In this document: positions 16,822-29,434 of the stretch, one piece after another
Layout of the letters: every line of letters begins with the position of its first letter
Numbering within the stretch: the first letter of the stretch is position 1
NCBI RefSeq assembly: GCF_001320245.1
Contig: NZ_BCBA01000033.1
Span: 1 to 64,000, forward strand
Origin: Pseudomonas sp. NBRC 111124
GTDB taxonomy: Bacteria > Pseudomonadota > Gammaproteobacteria > Pseudomonadales > Pseudomonadaceae
Reading direction: 5' to 3'
Length of the DNA: 64,000 nt
Position numbers and translations under genes: made by a program
The notes under the pieces: generated by a model
What the model was told of the DNA's origin: nothing
Databases searched by the model: none
What the model saw: only the letters and a program-made list of their open reading frames with translations

Positions 16822-17718
16822 TCAGCCCTGCCGATACTCCGGCAACCCTGCCAACCCCTCCTTCAGATAATCCACCAGCCGGCGGACCTTCGGCGACAAG
16901 TGCCGCTGCTGCGGGTACAACGCCCATACCGCCGTATTAGGCGGCTGATGCCCCTCCAGCAGTGACACCAACGCCCCACTGTTCAGATGCTCGAGCACGT
17001 AATAATCCGGCAACTGGCACAACCCCATCCCCAGCAGCGCTGCATCCAGCACCGCCTGGCCACTGTTGCAGCGCCAGTTGCCCTGTACCCGTTGGCTGAT
17101 CTCGCGGCCATCCTGCTGCAGTGCCCACAGGTCGGAGCTGCCAATCAGGCAATTGTGCCGGGCCAGTTCCGACAGACTGTGCGGCCGTCCATAACGCTCC
17201 AGGTAAGCCGGCGAGGCGCACAGGTACATGCGCCGCGGCGCAAGGCGCGTGGCCACCAGTCGGGAGTCGGCCAGGCGGCCCAGGCGTATCGCCAGGTCCA
17301 TGCCTTCGTGCAGCAGGTCGAGGGTGCGGTTGCTCAGCTCAACCTCTACCCGCAATTGCGGATACAGCGTCATGAAGCGCGTCACCAGCGGCACGATGAA
17401 GCGCTCACCGTAGGCCACCGCGCAGGTCATGCGCAGCAGGCCTTTGGGTTCGCTGGCCAGGTCGCCCATGGCGCGCAGTGCCTCCTCGCGGCCGTCCTGC
17501 AGGCGCTGACAGTGCTGTAGGAAGGTCTGCCCGGCTTCACTCAGGGCCACCCGGCGGGTGCTGCGGTACAGCAACCGGGTCTGCAAGCGCTCTTCCAGGC
17601 GGGCGATCTGTCGGCTGATATGGGACGACGATACACCCAGGCGTTCGGCTGCAGCCGTGAACTGACCAGACTCGGCCACGGCGACGAATTCGTCGATGCC
17701 TTCCCAGCGGCTGCTCAT
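16822..17718 (-). CDS. LysR-family transcriptional regulator
   Basis: 298 residues. The N-terminal winged HTH is clear (FVAVAESGQFTAAAERLGVS, then SHISRQIARLEERL and LLYRSTRRVALSEAG), followed by a periplasmic-binding-like effector domain. It is divergent from frmA with a 108-bp shared upstream region, so frmA-fghA is the likely target and the regulator may sense formaldehyde or a related signal; that is inference. Its 3' end faces ispD across the REP doublet. Confidence 0.9.
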   Translation of the reverse strand: MSSRWEGIDEFVAVAESGQFTAAAERLGVSSSHISRQIARLEERLQTRLLYRSTRRVALSEAGQTFLQHCQRLQDGREEALRAMGDLASEPKGLLRMTCAVAYGERFIVPLVTRFMTLYPQLRVEVELSNRTLDLLHEGMDLAIRLGRLADSRLVATRLAPRRMYLCASPAYLERYGRPHSLSELARHNCLIGSSDLWALQQDGREISQRVQGNWRCNSGQAVLDAALLGMGLCQLPDYYVLEHLNSGALVSLLEGHQPPNTAVWALYPQQRHLSPKVRRLVDYLKEGLAGLPEYRQG

Positions 17719-17799
17719 GGATTATCCCTGTATGGCAATAATGTTTTGGCTTTGATCGGATTATTCCTTAAAAGCGCCTGCATTACACTGCTGGACTGA

Positions 17800-18939
<1,140 letters not shown>

Positions 18940-18947
18940 GGTCAGCC

Positions 18948-19802
18948 ATGAGCCTGGATAACATCTCCTGCCAGAAGAGCTTCGGCGGCTGGCACAAGCG
19001 TTACCGGCATCACTCCAAGGTGCTGGGCTGCGACATGGTGTTCGCCGTCTACCTGCCACCGCAGGCCGAGCAGGGTGAAAAGCTGCCGGTGCTGTACTGG
19101 CTCAGCGGCCTCACCTGCACCGACGAGAACTTCATGCAGAAGGCCGGCGCCCAGCGCCTGGCCGCCGAACTCGGGCTGATCATCGTCGCCCCCGACACCA
19201 GCCCGCGTGGCGAGCAGGTGCCTGGCGACCCCGACGGTGCCTGGGACTTCGGTCTCGGCGCCGGGTTCTACCTCAACGCCACCCAGCAGCCCTGGGCGCA
19301 GCACTACCGCATGCACGACTATGTGGTGCAGGAGCTGCCGGCACTGATCGAGGCGCACTTCCCGGCGTCCGACCAGCGCAGCATCAGCGGCCACTCCATG
19401 GGGGGACATGGCGCGTTGGTATGCGCCTTGCGCAACCCGGGACGCTACCGTTCGGTGTCGGCGTTCTCGCCGATCAGCAACCCGATGGATTGCCCATGGG
19501 GCGAGAAGGCCTTCAGCCGCTACCTGGGTGAAGACCGTGCGCGCTGGCGCGAGTGGGATGCCAGCGTGCTGCTGGCGGAAACGCCTGCTGGCGAGTGCCC
19601 GCCGCTGTTGGTGGACCAGGGCGACCGGGATGACTTCCTAGAGAAGCAGCTCAAGCCAGAAGCGCTGGAGCAGGCTGCGCGCAAAGGGGGGCATGAACTG
19701 ACCCTGCGGCTGCAGCCTGGCTATGATCACAGCTACTACTTCATCGCCAGCTTCATCGACGAGCACCTGCGCCATCACGCGATGGCACTCGGACGGGTGT
19801 AA
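18948..19802 (+). CDS. fghA: S-formylglutathione hydrolase
   Basis: 284 residues; an esterase-D-type alpha/beta hydrolase that splits S-formylglutathione into formate and glutathione. The nucleophile Ser150 lies in SGHSMGGHG; the Asp of the triad is expected in [10 protein letters not shown] and the His in GYDHSYYF. The conserved [11 protein letters not shown] is present. It directly follows frmA, completing the glutathione-dependent formaldehyde pathway. Confidence 0.96.
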   Translation: MSLDNISCQKSFGGWHKRYRHHSKVLGCDMVFAVYLPPQAEQGEKLPVLYWLSGLTCTDENFMQKAGAQRLAAELGLIIVAPDTSPRGEQVPGDPDGAWDFGLGAGFYLNATQQPWAQHYRMHDYVVQELPALIEAHFPASDQRSISGHSMGGHGALVCALRNPGRYRSVSAFSPISNPMDCPWGEKAFSRYLGEDRARWREWDASVLLAETPAGECPPLLVDQGDRDDFLEKQLKPEALEQAARKGGHELTLRLQPGYDHSYYFIASFIDEHLRHHAMALGRV

Positions 19803-19849
19803 CAGCCCGGTCCAAAAGCCGCCCAACCACCTGCAAAGCAGGTAGAATC

Positions 19850-19876
19850 ACGCCCTGACTCAATCAGGGCGTTTTT
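19850..19876 (+). terminator. Intrinsic terminator abutting the ispF start
   Basis: Stem ACGCCCTGA / TCAGGGCGT with a CTCAA loop, followed by TTTTT. The U-tract ends two bases before the ispF ATG (19879). The only Shine-Dalgarno-like sequence for ispF (AGGG, 19866-19869) is inside the 3' arm of the stem. A possible -10 element TAGAAT is at 19843-19848. Confidence 0.8.
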
Positions 19877-19878
19877 CT

Positions 19879-20352
19879 ATGCGTATTGGCCACGGCTACG
19901 ATGTGCACCGTTTCTGCGACGGTGATTTCATTACCCTGGGTGGGGTGCGTATCCCCCACAAATACGGCCTCCTGGCCCATTCCGACGGTGACGTGCTGCT
20001 GCACGCCCTGAGCGATGCCTTGCTCGGCGCTGCCGCGCTGGGTGATATCGGCAAGCATTTCCCCGACACCGACCCGCAGTTCAAGGGCGCCGACAGCCGC
20101 GTGCTGCTGCGTCACGTGGTCGCTATCGTCAAGGCCAAAGGCTGGCAGGTCGGCAACGTCGACGCCACCATCGTCGCCCAGGCACCGAAAATGGCCCCGC
20201 ATATCGAAACCATGCGCCAGCTGATTGCCGAAGACCTGCAAGTCGAACTCGATCAGGTCAACGTCAAGGCCACCACCACTGAAAAGCTCGGTTTCACCGG
20301 CCGCGAGGAGGGCATCGCCGTGCATGCGGTCGCCCTGCTGCTGCCAGCATGA
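19879..20352 (+). CDS. ispF: 2-C-methyl-D-erythritol 2,4-cyclodiphosphate synthase
   Basis: 157 residues; cyclises CDP-ME-2-phosphate in the MEP pathway. The N-terminal [12 protein letters not shown] has the Asp and His zinc ligands, and [17 protein letters not shown] and [19 protein letters not shown] are family signatures. The ATG at 19879 is certain from the conserved N-terminus although it sits right behind a terminator stem. It overlaps truD by four bases. Confidence 0.96.
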   Translation: MRIGHGYDVHRFCDGDFITLGGVRIPHKYGLLAHSDGDVLLHALSDALLGAAALGDIGKHFPDTDPQFKGADSRVLLRHVVAIVKAKGWQVGNVDATIVAQAPKMAPHIETMRQLIAEDLQVELDQVNVKATTTEKLGFTGREEGIAVHAVALLLPA

Positions 20353-21394
20353 CCGAACTGGACCTGCTGGGCCCGCGCGCGTCGGGCGAATCGTTGGGCA
20401 GTGCCGTACTCAAGGCCGTGGCTGAGGACTTCCAGGTCGACGAGGTGCTGGACATCCCGCTGTCCGGCCAGGGCGAGCACTTGTGGCTGTGGGTCGAGAA
20501 ACGTGACCTCAATACCGAAGAAGCCGCCCGTCGCCTGGCCCGCGCCGCCGGTGTGCCGGTGCGCGCCATCAGCTATGCCGGCCTCAAGGACCGCCAGGCC
20601 TTGACCCGGCAGTGGTTCAGCCTGCACCTGCCAGGCAAGGCCGACCCTGACCTGTCGCGTGCCGAAGACGATACCCTGCGCGTGCTCAAGCAGGTACGCC
20701 ACCAGCGCAAGCTGCAGCGCGGCGCCCATTCGGCGAACGGCTTCACCCTGCGCCTGACCGCCCTGGCGGCTGACCGCCAGGCCCTTGATGCGCGCCTTGA
20801 GCTACTCAAGCAGCAGGGCGTGCCGAACTACTTCGGCAGCCAGCGTTTCGGACACGGCGGTGGCAACGTCCACGACGCCCAGGACTGGGCCGTGCGCAAG
20901 GCCCTGCCGGAACAGCGCAACGTGCGTTCGCGCCTGCTTTCGGCGGCGCGCAGCTACGTGTTCAACCAGGTGCTGGCGGCGCGTGTTGCCGATGGCAGCT
21001 GGCAGCGCGCCCAGGTAGGCGATCTGTTGGCGTTCACCGATAGCCGTAGTTTTTTTCCAGCTGGCGAGCAGGAATGTTCTGATCCTCGCTTGGGAATTCT
21101 AGATTTGCATCCAACCGGCCCGATGTGGGGTGAAGGCCCTTCGCCCACGGCTGACGCGACCTACGAGCTGGAAACGGCAATCGGTGAGCGGCATCTGGCA
21201 CTCTGCCAATGGCTCGCGTATGCGGGCATGAGTCACGAACGGCGCATCCTGCGGCTCCCTATTGGCGGCCTGACGTGGCATTATCCCGAGCCTGATATCC
21301 TGCAACTGGAATTCGTCCTTCCGGCCGGATGCTTCGCCACCGTGGTGGTGCGCGAACTCGTCGATCTGGTGCCGGCAGGGCAGACGGACAGCCC

Positions 21395-21407
<13 letters not shown>
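20349..21407 (+). CDS. truD: tRNA pseudouridine(13) synthase TruD
   Basis: 352 residues; isomerises U13 in tRNA-Glu. The catalytic Asp81 is in the signature [17 protein letters not shown]. The [12 protein letters not shown] motif and the C-terminal [14 protein letters not shown] segment are present. The gene overlaps ispF upstream and surE downstream (13 bp), so the block ispF-truD-surE-pcm is translationally linked. A short stretch near 21,045-21,110 is locally AT-richer but the reading frame is intact. Confidence 0.95.
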
Positions 21408-22824
<1,417 letters not shown>

Positions 22825-22984
22825 ACCGTCAGGAATATTTGCAGCAGCAACGAATTCTTGCACCATGGCTCTGTCTATCTGGCGGGGCCTGGGCCCTGCC
22901 AATGCCGCTTGGCTTGGTTATAATTGCAACAATATTGCATTTCATATCGTCTTATCGATTTTCGGCACCATGAGGGGAGCGCGG

Positions 22985-23839
22985 GTGGGGCACACAGTCA
23001 TTCGGCAGCGCAAGGATCGGTCGGTTTTCAAGCTTCTGGTGATTGCTCTGGCCATGGGCACCCTGCTGACAGGCTGCTCCAGCACAGGCTCCAGCGGTGC
23101 ACGTGTGGTCGACCGCAACTCGGCTGCGCCCAAGCGCCCGGCAGTGACCTCGGGGCAGTACGTCGTCAAGCCTGGCGATACGCTGTTCTCCATCGCGTTC
23201 CGCTATGGCTGGGACTACAAGGAGCTGGCTGCGCGCAACGGTATTGCCGCCCCGTACACCATCCGCCCTGGCCAGGCGATCCGTTTCAACAGTGGTTCCA
23301 CCAGCAGCACCGTGGTCTCCAGCCCGTCCTCGTCGAGCAAGACAACGGTCATTCGTCGCCCTGCCGGAACACCTGTCACTCCTGCGCAAAACGGCGGAAA
23401 GTCGACGCCAACAACGCCCGCCACGCCTGGCCCGGTGGTTACCACGGTGCCCGCCGCAGAGCGGGCGGTGGGTAACTGGGCGTGGCCCGCCAACGGCGTG
23501 CTGATTGGAAAATTCGCTTCAAACGGTAGTTTGAATAAAGGCATTGATATCGCCGGTGATTTGGGACAGCCTGTTTTTGCTGCGTCTGATGGTGCGGTGG
23601 TCTACGCCGGGAGTGGCTTGAGGGGCTACGGCGAACTGATCATCATCAAGCACAGCGACACCTACGTCAGTGCCTACGGTCACAACCGCAGGCTGTTGGT
23701 TCGGGAGGGGCAGCAGGTCAAGGCAGGGCAGTCGATTGCTGAAATGGGGTCTACGGGCACTGATCGGGTGAAGCTGCATTTCGAGATTCGCCGCCAGGGC
23801 AAACCCGTCGATCCGCTCCAGTTCCTGCCACGCCGTTGA
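22985..23839 (+). CDS. nlpD: NlpD-type LysM / LytM lipoprotein
   Basis: 284 residues from GTG 22985, which follows GAGGGGAG at a good distance; an in-frame ATG at 22970 is an alternative. A lipoprotein signal ends in LLTGC (lipidated Cys31). A LysM domain at about residues 58-102 (YVVKPGDTLFSIAFRYGW) is followed by a Ser/Thr/Pro-rich linker and a C-terminal LytM (M23) domain. The first zinc His is replaced (LNKGIDIAG), as in NlpD proteins that activate amidases rather than cut peptidoglycan themselves. The rpoS promoter usually lies inside this gene. Confidence 0.92.
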   Translation: MGHTVIRQRKDRSVFKLLVIALAMGTLLTGCSSTGSSGARVVDRNSAAPKRPAVTSGQYVVKPGDTLFSIAFRYGWDYKELAARNGIAAPYTIRPGQAIRFNSGSTSSTVVSSPSSSSKTTVIRRPAGTPVTPAQNGGKSTPTTPATPGPVVTTVPAAERAVGNWAWPANGVLIGKFASNGSLNKGIDIAGDLGQPVFAASDGAVVYAGSGLRGYGELIIIKHSDTYVSAYGHNRRLLVREGQQVKAGQSIAEMGSTGTDRVKLHFEIRRQGKPVDPLQFLPRR

Positions 23840-23948
23840 TCGTTGTACCCCGGCCTGTTCCTTGGATGTAGAGGGGACAGGCTCCTGCGTTGCCAGGGAG
23901 ACAGGCGCCGCAAGAGTCTGAGTTCGAACTCAGCAAAGGACTATAACA

Positions 23949-24956
23949 ATGGCTCTCAGTAAAGAAGCGCCGGAGTTTGACATCGACGATGACGTCCTCC
24001 TCATGGAGACGGGCATCGTTTTGGAAACGGATGTGGTGTCAGACGAACCTGCTGTACCTTCGGTTCGGACCAGAGCGAAGTCGGGCTCTTCGCTCAAGCA
24101 ACACAAGTACATCGATTACAGCCGGGCGCTCGATGCCACCCAGCTGTATCTCAACGAGATCGGATTTTCGCCTCTGCTCTCGCCGGAAGAGGAAGTCCAC
24201 TTTGCGCGCCTGTCGCAAAAGGGTGACCCTGCCGGTCGCAAGCGCATGATCGAAAGCAACCTGCGCTTGGTGGTGAAAATCGCTCGCCGTTACGTCAACC
24301 GTGGCCTGTCGCTGCTCGACTTGATCGAGGAGGGCAACCTGGGGTTGATCCGCGCAGTGGAGAAGTTCGATCCGGAGCGTGGTTTCCGCTTCTCGACCTA
24401 CGCGACCTGGTGGATCCGCCAGACCATCGAGCGGGCGATCATGAACCAGACCCGCACTATTCGTCTGCCAATCCACGTGGTCAAGGAACTCAACGTCTAC
24501 CTGCGTGCCGCGCGGGAACTGACCCAGAAGCTCGACCACGAACCGTCGCCTGAAGAAATCGCCACCCTGCTGGAAAAACCGGTCGCCGAGGTCAAGCGCA
24601 TGCTGGGCCTGAACGAACGTGTTTCTTCGGTGGACGTGTCGCTCGGCCCGGACTCGGACAAGACTCTGCTTGACACCCTGACCGACGATCGCCCGACCGA
24701 TCCTTGCGAACTGCTGCAGGATGACGACTTGTCGCTGAGCATCGATCAGTGGCTGGGTGAGCTGACCGACAAGCAGCGGGAGGTAGTGGTTCGCCGCTTT
24801 GGCCTGCGTGGGCATGAAAGCAGCACCTTGGAAGATGTTGGCCTGGAGATCGGCCTGACCCGCGAACGCGTGCGGCAGATCCAGGTGGAGGGGCTCAAGC
24901 GCCTGCGCGAGATCCTCGAGAAGAACGGGCTTTCCAGCGAGTCGCTGTTCCAGTAA
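23949..24956 (+). CDS. rpoS: RNA polymerase sigma factor RpoS
   Basis: 335 residues; master sigma factor of stationary phase and general stress. Sigma region 1.2 is around [21 protein letters not shown], region 2 contains [38 protein letters not shown] and [17 protein letters not shown], and region 4 ends with [32 protein letters not shown] lies 8 bp before the ATG. The 109-bp leader contains the 16-bp palindrome CTGAGTTCGAACTCAG (23918-23933), which could fold near the ribosome site. Confidence 0.97.
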   Translation: MALSKEAPEFDIDDDVLLMETGIVLETDVVSDEPAVPSVRTRAKSGSSLKQHKYIDYSRALDATQLYLNEIGFSPLLSPEEEVHFARLSQKGDPAGRKRMIESNLRLVVKIARRYVNRGLSLLDLIEEGNLGLIRAVEKFDPERGFRFSTYATWWIRQTIERAIMNQTRTIRLPIHVVKELNVYLRAARELTQKLDHEPSPEEIATLLEKPVAEVKRMLGLNERVSSVDVSLGPDSDKTLLDTLTDDRPTDPCELLQDDDLSLSIDQWLGELTDKQREVVVRRFGLRGHESSTLEDVGLEIGLTRERVRQIQVEGLKRLREILEKNGLSSESLFQ

Positions 24957-24975
24957 GCCTGGCTTTACCGTATGC

Positions 24976-25006
24976 AAACGCCCCGATGACCTCGGGGCGT
25001 TTTTGT
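24976..25006 (+). terminator. rpoS intrinsic terminator
   Basis: 11-bp stem AAACGCCCCGA / TCGGGGCGTTT followed by a T-rich run, starting 20 bp after the rpoS stop. Strong Rho-independent terminator. Confidence 0.9.
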
Positions 25007-25092
25007 TTCCGGAATGCAGACGGTTCCGGCCTCGTCGCCAATAAAATTCTGGAGCCGAGGAATGTGTACGGCGCTACCCCTGATGCATAGCG

Positions 25093-25110
25093 TGTAAGCC
25101 TTTGCTTACT
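25093..25110 (+). promoter_or_regulatory. GacA upstream activating site for rsmZ
   Basis: TGTAAG-N6-CTTACT, one base from the perfect 18-bp palindrome TGTAAG-N6-CTTACA that GacA-dependent rsm promoters carry. It lies about 190 bp upstream of the predicted RNA start, the distance known for rsmZ in fluorescent pseudomonads. GacA phosphorylated by GacS should act here. Confidence 0.85.
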
Positions 25111-25248
25111 CTTTCTGTAAGCCATCTGTGTAACTACCAGTAAATCAAAGTCGTTTTCAGGTATGGTTTTTTCGCAACTATCTGAAAAATAAGTATTTTT
25201 TAGCTGTGTGGAAATATGTCCCCAGTAACATGCTGAGAGATCTCGCAG

Positions 25249-25276
25249 TTGCCTGGCTCAGGGAACTCGCTAGTAT
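25249..25276 (+). promoter_or_regulatory. Candidate sigma-70 promoter of rsmZ
   Basis: TTGCCT (25249-25254) and TAGTAT (25271-25276) are separated by 16 bp. The predicted start is near 25283, at the base of the first hairpin of the RNA. Confidence 0.6.
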
Positions 25277-25282
25277 TCGAAC

Positions 25283-25416
25283 TGTGCACACGGACATGCA
25301 CAGGCTTTCAGGGAGAAGGCCAAGGACATCGCAAGATGCGATTTCATCAGGATGATGTTTGGGACAAGCAGGGACTACGGAAAAAATGTGGGCGGGTCAA
25401 ACCGCCCCTTTTTTTT
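25283..25416 (+). ncRNA. rsmZ: RsmZ-like small RNA that sequesters RsmA/RsmE
   Basis: About 134 nt between rpoS and fdxA, the known rsmZ position. The first hairpin pairs TGTGCA (25283-25288) with TGCACA (25297-25302) and presents ACGGA in its loop. Further GGA motifs occur near 25312, 25324, 25350, 25362, 25372 and 25379, several in short hairpins such as CATCAGGATGATG. It ends with the terminator GGGCGG / CCGCCC (25390-25407) plus eight T. RsmZ titrates RsmA-type translational repressors and so relieves repression of secondary metabolism and biofilm genes. A GacA site lies upstream. Confidence 0.88.
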
Positions 25417-25430
25417 GCCCGTAGAAAATG

Positions 25431-25455
25431 AAAAAGGCCCGTTGCGGGCCTTTTT
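25431..25455 (-). terminator. Terminator of fdxA (bidirectional)
   Basis: AAAAAGGCCC GTTGC GGGCCTTTTT, a symmetric hairpin with T-runs on both strands, 14 bp past the fdxA stop. On the plus strand it would back up the rsmZ terminator. Confidence 0.85.
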
Positions 25456-25468
25456 CGTGTCTGGGCGC

Positions 25469-25792
25469 TTAGCGCTCCAGGTCGGCGATCTTGCCGGGCT
25501 TGCCGTCCCACTCTTCAGCGTCGGGCAGGGCGTCCTTACGCTCGGTGATGTTCGGCCAGACTTCCGCCAGCTCGGCGTTGAGCTCGATGAAGTTTTCCAT
25601 GCCAGCGGGAATCTCGTCTTCCGAGAAGATCGCCTGGGCCGGGCACTCTGGCTCGCACAGTGCACAGTCGATGCACTCGTCCGGGTGAATCACCAGGAAG
25701 TTCGGGCCTTCGTAGAAGCAGTCCACCGGACAGACTTCCACGCAGTCGGTGTATTTGCATTTGATGCAGTTGTCGGTGACGACGAAGGTCAT
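25469..25792 (-). CDS. fdxA: 7Fe ferredoxin FdxA
   Basis: 107 residues; a seven-iron ferredoxin with one 3Fe-4S and one 4Fe-4S cluster. The Cys pattern is visible in [21 protein letters not shown] and [15 protein letters not shown]. The N-terminus MTFVVTDNC is canonical and the length is typical of the Azotobacter-type family. It is convergent with rsmZ and is followed by its own terminator. The electron-transfer partner is not evident from the window. Confidence 0.95.
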   Translation of the reverse strand: MTFVVTDNCIKCKYTDCVEVCPVDCFYEGPNFLVIHPDECIDCALCEPECPAQAIFSEDEIPAGMENFIELNAELAEVWPNITERKDALPDAEEWDGKPGKIADLER

Positions 25793-25932
25793 TTCTAGTT
25801 CTCTCCTCAGGCAACGGCGGCGGCCCTTCCTCTCAGGGCCGCGCGGCTTACGGGCATGTGGCTGCAGGCCAGGCTAATAACCTGCAGCACCAGCAAACCG
25901 CGGCGGATTCTACCAGCTTGTAGTGGGCGCCG

Positions 25933-28506
25933 TTATAACAGGTTCTTTAGTTGATATAGCATTTCGATAGCTTGACGCGGGGTCATGTCATCCAGGTCCA
26001 GCTTGCCCAGCTTCTCGATGGCAGGGTGTGGCAGGCTGGCGAACAGGTCGCTCTGGTGCGGGACATGCGGCTCGTCCTTGGCCTTTTGCATCGCCGGTGC
26101 TTCATGGGGCAGGCTGGTGGTTTCCAGCCGGCCCAGGTGCTCGCGTGCGCGCAGGATCACTGGCGCTGGCACGCCCGCCAGCTGCGCCACGGCCAGGCCG
26201 TAGCTTTGGCTTGCCGGGCCAGGCAGCACGTGGTGCAGGAAAACGATACGTTCATTGTGCTCGGTGGCGTTCAGGTGCACGTTGGCCACCAGCGGTTCAC
26301 TCTCCGGCAGCACGGTCAGCTCGAAGTAGTGGGTGGCGAAGAGGGTGTAGGCACGCAGCTGGGCCAGGCGCTCGGCGGCGGCCCAGGCCAGCGACAGACC
26401 GTCGAAGGTGCTGGTGCCGCGGCCGACTTCGTCCATCAGCACCAGGCTGCGGTCGGTGGCGTTGTGCAGGATATTGGCGGTTTCGCTCATCTCGACCATG
26501 AAGGTCGAACGCCCGCCGGCCAGATCGTCGCTGGAACCGATACGGGTGAAGATGCGGTCGACCAGCGACAGTTCGCAGCTGGCGGCCGGGACGAAGCTGC
26601 CGATGTGCGCCATCAGCACGATCAGGGCGGTCTGACGCATGTAGGTAGACTTACCACCCATGTTCGGGCCGGTGATGATCAGCATGCGCGTGCTGTTGTC
26701 CAGGCCCAGGTCGTTGGCCACGAACGGCGTGGTCAGTACCTGCTCGACCACCGGGTGGCGGCCTTGCTCGATGCGCAGGCACGGCTCGTCGGTGAAGCGC
26801 GGGCAGTTCAGGTCGAGGTTCAGCGCGCGCTCGGTAAGGTTGCTGAGCACGTCGATTTCGGCCAGCGCGGCGGCGCTGTCCTGCAGCGGAGCCAGGTGGC
26901 TGATGAGGGTTTCCAGCAGCGCGTCATAGAGCATCTTCTCGCGCGCCAGGGCGCGGCTCTTGGCCGACAGCGCTTTGTCCTCGAAAGCCTTGAGTTCGGG
27001 CGTGATGAAGCGCTCGGCACCCTTGAGGGTCTGGCGGCGGATGTAGTCGCCCGGTGCCTGCTCGGCCTGCTTGGTCGGCAGCTCGATGAAGTAGCCGTGC
27101 ACACGGTTGTAACCGACCTTGAGGTTGGCAAGGCCGGTACGGGCCTTCTCGCGGGTTTCGAGGTCGATGAGGAACTGGCCGGCGTTCTCACTGATCGCCA
27201 GCAGCTCGTCCAGCTCGCTGTCGTAACCGGCCTTAAGCACACCGCCATCGCGAATCACCGCCGGCGGGTTGTCGATGACGGCACGTTCCAGCAGGCTCGC
27301 CAGCTCCGGGTAGGTACCGGTGATGGCCGCCAGGCGTGCCAGGTGCGGCGCCTCCAGCTCGCTCATGGCGTTCTGCAGCTCGGGCAGGGCGCCAAGGGCG
27401 TCGCGCAGGCGCGCCAGGTCACGCGGGCGGGCATTGCGCAGGCCGATACGGGCGAGGATCCGCTCGATATCGCCGATTTCCTTGAGCTGCGGTTGCAGCT
27501 TTTCGAAGCGGTAGCCGTCGAGCAGGCAGCGTATCGAGTCTTGGCGTGCCTGCAGCACCTTGGGGTCGCGCAGCGGGCGGTTCAGCCAACGGGTCAACAG
27601 GCGGCTGGCCATGGCGGTCTGGCAGCGGTCGATTACCGATTGCAGCGTGTTGTCGCGACCGCCGGCCAGGTTGACGTCCAGTTCCAGGTTACGGCGGCTG
27701 GCGCCGTCAAGGATGACCGTGTCGTCCAGACGTTCGTGGCGCAGGCTGCGCAGGTGCGGCAGGGCCGTGCGCTGGGTTTCCTTGGCGTAAGTCAGCAGGC
27801 AGCCGGCGGCACCGATGGCCAGGGTCAGCTTGTCGCAGCCAAAGCCCTTGAGGTCCTTGGTTGCGAACTGCTGGCACAGGGCCTTGCGCGCCGAATCGCG
27901 GTCGAAGTCCCACGGCGCGCGGCGACGTGCACCGGGGCGCTTCTCGGCCGGCAGGTCACGCGGCCAGTCGTCGGGGATCAGCAGCTCCACCGGGTTCAGG
28001 CGCTCGAGTTCGGCCAGCAGGTTTTCCCAGCCTTTGATCTCTTGCACGCTGAAGTTGCCGCTGGTGATGTCCAGCACCGCCAGGCCGAACAGGCGTTCGT
28101 CACCGAGCAGGGCGGCGATCAGGTTGTCGCGGCGCTCGTCGAGCAGGGCCTCGTCACTGACCGTGCCGGGGGTGATGATGCGCACCACCTGGCGTTCCAC
28201 CGGACCCTTGCTGGTGGCCGGGTCGCCGATCTGTTCGCAGATCACCACTGACTCACCAAGCTTGACCAGCTTGGCCAGGTAGCCCTCCAACGAATGGAAC
28301 GGAATGCCGCACATGGGGATCGACTGGCCGGCCGACTGACCGCGCGCGGTCAGGGTGATGTCCAGCAGTTTTGCGGCTTTCTTCGCATCTTCGTAGAAGA
28401 TCTCGTAGAAGTCGCCCATGCGGTAGAACATCAGCTGGTCCGGGTGCTGGTTTTTCAGCTTCCAGTACTGCTGCATCATTGGTGTGTGTGCGGAAAGATC
28501 AGACAT
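25933..28506 (-). CDS. mutS: DNA mismatch repair protein MutS
   Basis: 857 residues; recognises mismatches and recruits MutL. The mismatch-reading Phe-X-Glu is in the N-terminal [11 protein letters not shown] segment. The ABC-type ATPase at the C-terminus has Walker [14 protein letters not shown], then the signature and Walker B region ([22 protein letters not shown]). A C-terminal extension with a conserved [19 protein letters not shown] follows. It is divergent from the tailocin repressor and marks the left border of the mutS-cinA tailocin site. Confidence 0.97.
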   Translation of the reverse strand: MSDLSAHTPMMQQYWKLKNQHPDQLMFYRMGDFYEIFYEDAKKAAKLLDITLTARGQSAGQSIPMCGIPFHSLEGYLAKLVKLGESVVICEQIGDPATSKGPVERQVVRIITPGTVSDEALLDERRDNLIAALLGDERLFGLAVLDITSGNFSVQEIKGWENLLAELERLNPVELLIPDDWPRDLPAEKRPGARRRAPWDFDRDSARKALCQQFATKDLKGFGCDKLTLAIGAAGCLLTYAKETQRTALPHLRSLRHERLDDTVILDGASRRNLELDVNLAGGRDNTLQSVIDRCQTAMASRLLTRWLNRPLRDPKVLQARQDSIRCLLDGYRFEKLQPQLKEIGDIERILARIGLRNARPRDLARLRDALGALPELQNAMSELEAPHLARLAAITGTYPELASLLERAVIDNPPAVIRDGGVLKAGYDSELDELLAISENAGQFLIDLETREKARTGLANLKVGYNRVHGYFIELPTKQAEQAPGDYIRRQTLKGAERFITPELKAFEDKALSAKSRALAREKMLYDALLETLISHLAPLQDSAAALAEIDVLSNLTERALNLDLNCPRFTDEPCLRIEQGRHPVVEQVLTTPFVANDLGLDNSTRMLIITGPNMGGKSTYMRQTALIVLMAHIGSFVPAASCELSLVDRIFTRIGSSDDLAGGRSTFMVEMSETANILHNATDRSLVLMDEVGRGTSTFDGLSLAWAAAERLAQLRAYTLFATHYFELTVLPESEPLVANVHLNATEHNERIVFLHHVLPGPASQSYGLAVAQLAGVPAPVILRAREHLGRLETTSLPHEAPAMQKAKDEPHVPHQSDLFASLPHPAIEKLGKLDLDDMTPRQAIEMLYQLKNLL

Positions 28507-28640
28507 TCAGGGCCTTACAGCGGGTGATCTGGTTGGCGATTATCAAACCGGCAATGGTACAGGCTTTTTCAACCAGATGCAGGCGCAGGCCATGGGGCGT
28601 GAGCGCGCAGTCAGGCGCATTGCATTTGCCGGCGCATGGC

Positions 28641-28660
28641 TGCATTATGCACGCTATGCA
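28641..28660 (+). promoter_or_regulatory. Candidate autoregulatory operator at the repressor start
   Basis: TGCATTATGCA (28641-28651), an 11-bp palindrome with a one-base centre, and another ATGCA overlapping the start codon at 28656. A further TGCAT lies at 28621. The same half-site TGCAT/ATGCA is clustered again upstream of the tail genes. A role as repressor operator is inferred. Confidence 0.5.
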
Positions 28661-29393
28661 AAAACGCAACGTAGCCACCGTACTCAGAGAACTGCTCGAC
28701 CGCCACGGCCTGTCCCCGACGGAGCTGCACCGGCGCACGGGCGTCCCTCAATCCACCTTGTCGCGAATTCTCAGCGGCAAGATCGTCGACCCTTCCGATA
28801 AGCACGTGTCGAAGATAGCCGACTACTTCGGTGTGAGCACCGAGCAGTTGCGCGGGCGTGCCGAGCTTGGCGAGTCGCGCGAAGCGGCGCTGCCGGCCCA
28901 CGGCCATGCCGACCTCAGCGACATCAGCCTGTGGGACGATGAAACCCCCGTCGAGGATGACGAGGTGTCGGTACCTTTCCTTCGCGAGGTCGAATTGGCA
29001 GCTGGATCAGGAAGATTCGTCATCGAAGAGAGCGAGCGTGCGCGCCTGCGTTTCGGCAAGCGCAGCCTGCGCCACAATGGCGTGCAGTTCGACCAGGCCA
29101 AGTGTGTGACCGTGCGCGGCAATAGCATGCTGCCGGTATTGCGCGATGGTGCGACGGTGGGTGTGAACACCGGCAAATGCTCGATCGGCGACATCATTGA
29201 TGGCGACCTCTATGCCATCAACCATAACGGCCAGCTGCGCGTGAAGCAGGTCTACCGCCTGCCTACCGGCATCCGCCTGCGCAGCTTCAACCGCGATGAA
29301 CACCCCGATGAGGACTACAGCTTCCAGCAGATGCAGGACGAGCAGATCAGCCTGCTCGGGCATGTGTTCTGGTGGGGCATGTACGCTCGCTGA
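28656..29393 (+). CDS. Tailocin repressor: XRE HTH plus S24 (LexA-like) self-cleaving domain
   Basis: 245 residues from ATG 28656 (ATG 28647 is an in-frame alternative). An N-terminal helix-turn-helix (LSPTELHRRTGVPQSTLSRIL, about residues 19-39) is joined to a C-terminal S24 peptidase domain. The expected autocleavage bond is Ala116-Gly117 in LAAGSG; the nucleophile is Ser157 in RGNSML and the general base Lys197 in LRVKQV. This is the architecture of PrtR and CI-type repressors, cleaved with RecA help after DNA damage. It is the first gene of the tailocin cluster and is followed by a strong terminator. No prtN-like activator gene is present. Confidence 0.9.
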   Translation: MQKRNVATVLRELLDRHGLSPTELHRRTGVPQSTLSRILSGKIVDPSDKHVSKIADYFGVSTEQLRGRAELGESREAALPAHGHADLSDISLWDDETPVEDDEVSVPFLREVELAAGSGRFVIEESERARLRFGKRSLRHNGVQFDQAKCVTVRGNSMLPVLRDGATVGVNTGKCSIGDIIDGDLYAINHNGQLRVKQVYRLPTGIRLRSFNRDEHPDEDYSFQQMQDEQISLLGHVFWWGMYAR

Positions 29394-29408
29394 CGATCTC
29401 TCTCCAAG

Positions 29409-29434
29409 AAACCCGCTTCGGCGGGTTTTTTTTT
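29409..29434 (+). terminator. Terminator of the repressor gene
   Basis: AAACCCGC TTCG GCGGGTTT stem with a stable TTCG loop followed by a further T-run, 15 bp after the stop. It separates repressor transcription from the tail genes. Confidence 0.92.

Noticed and set aside
25972..28251. 759-codon plus-strand open frame opposite mutS
   Set aside because: MutS on the minus strand is full length with all motifs; the plus-strand frame is an antisense shadow.
28507..28655. SOS (LexA) box controlling the tailocin repressor
   Set aside because: No CTG-N10-CAG site of good quality was found here; induction is better explained by RecA-stimulated self-cleavage of the S24 repressor.
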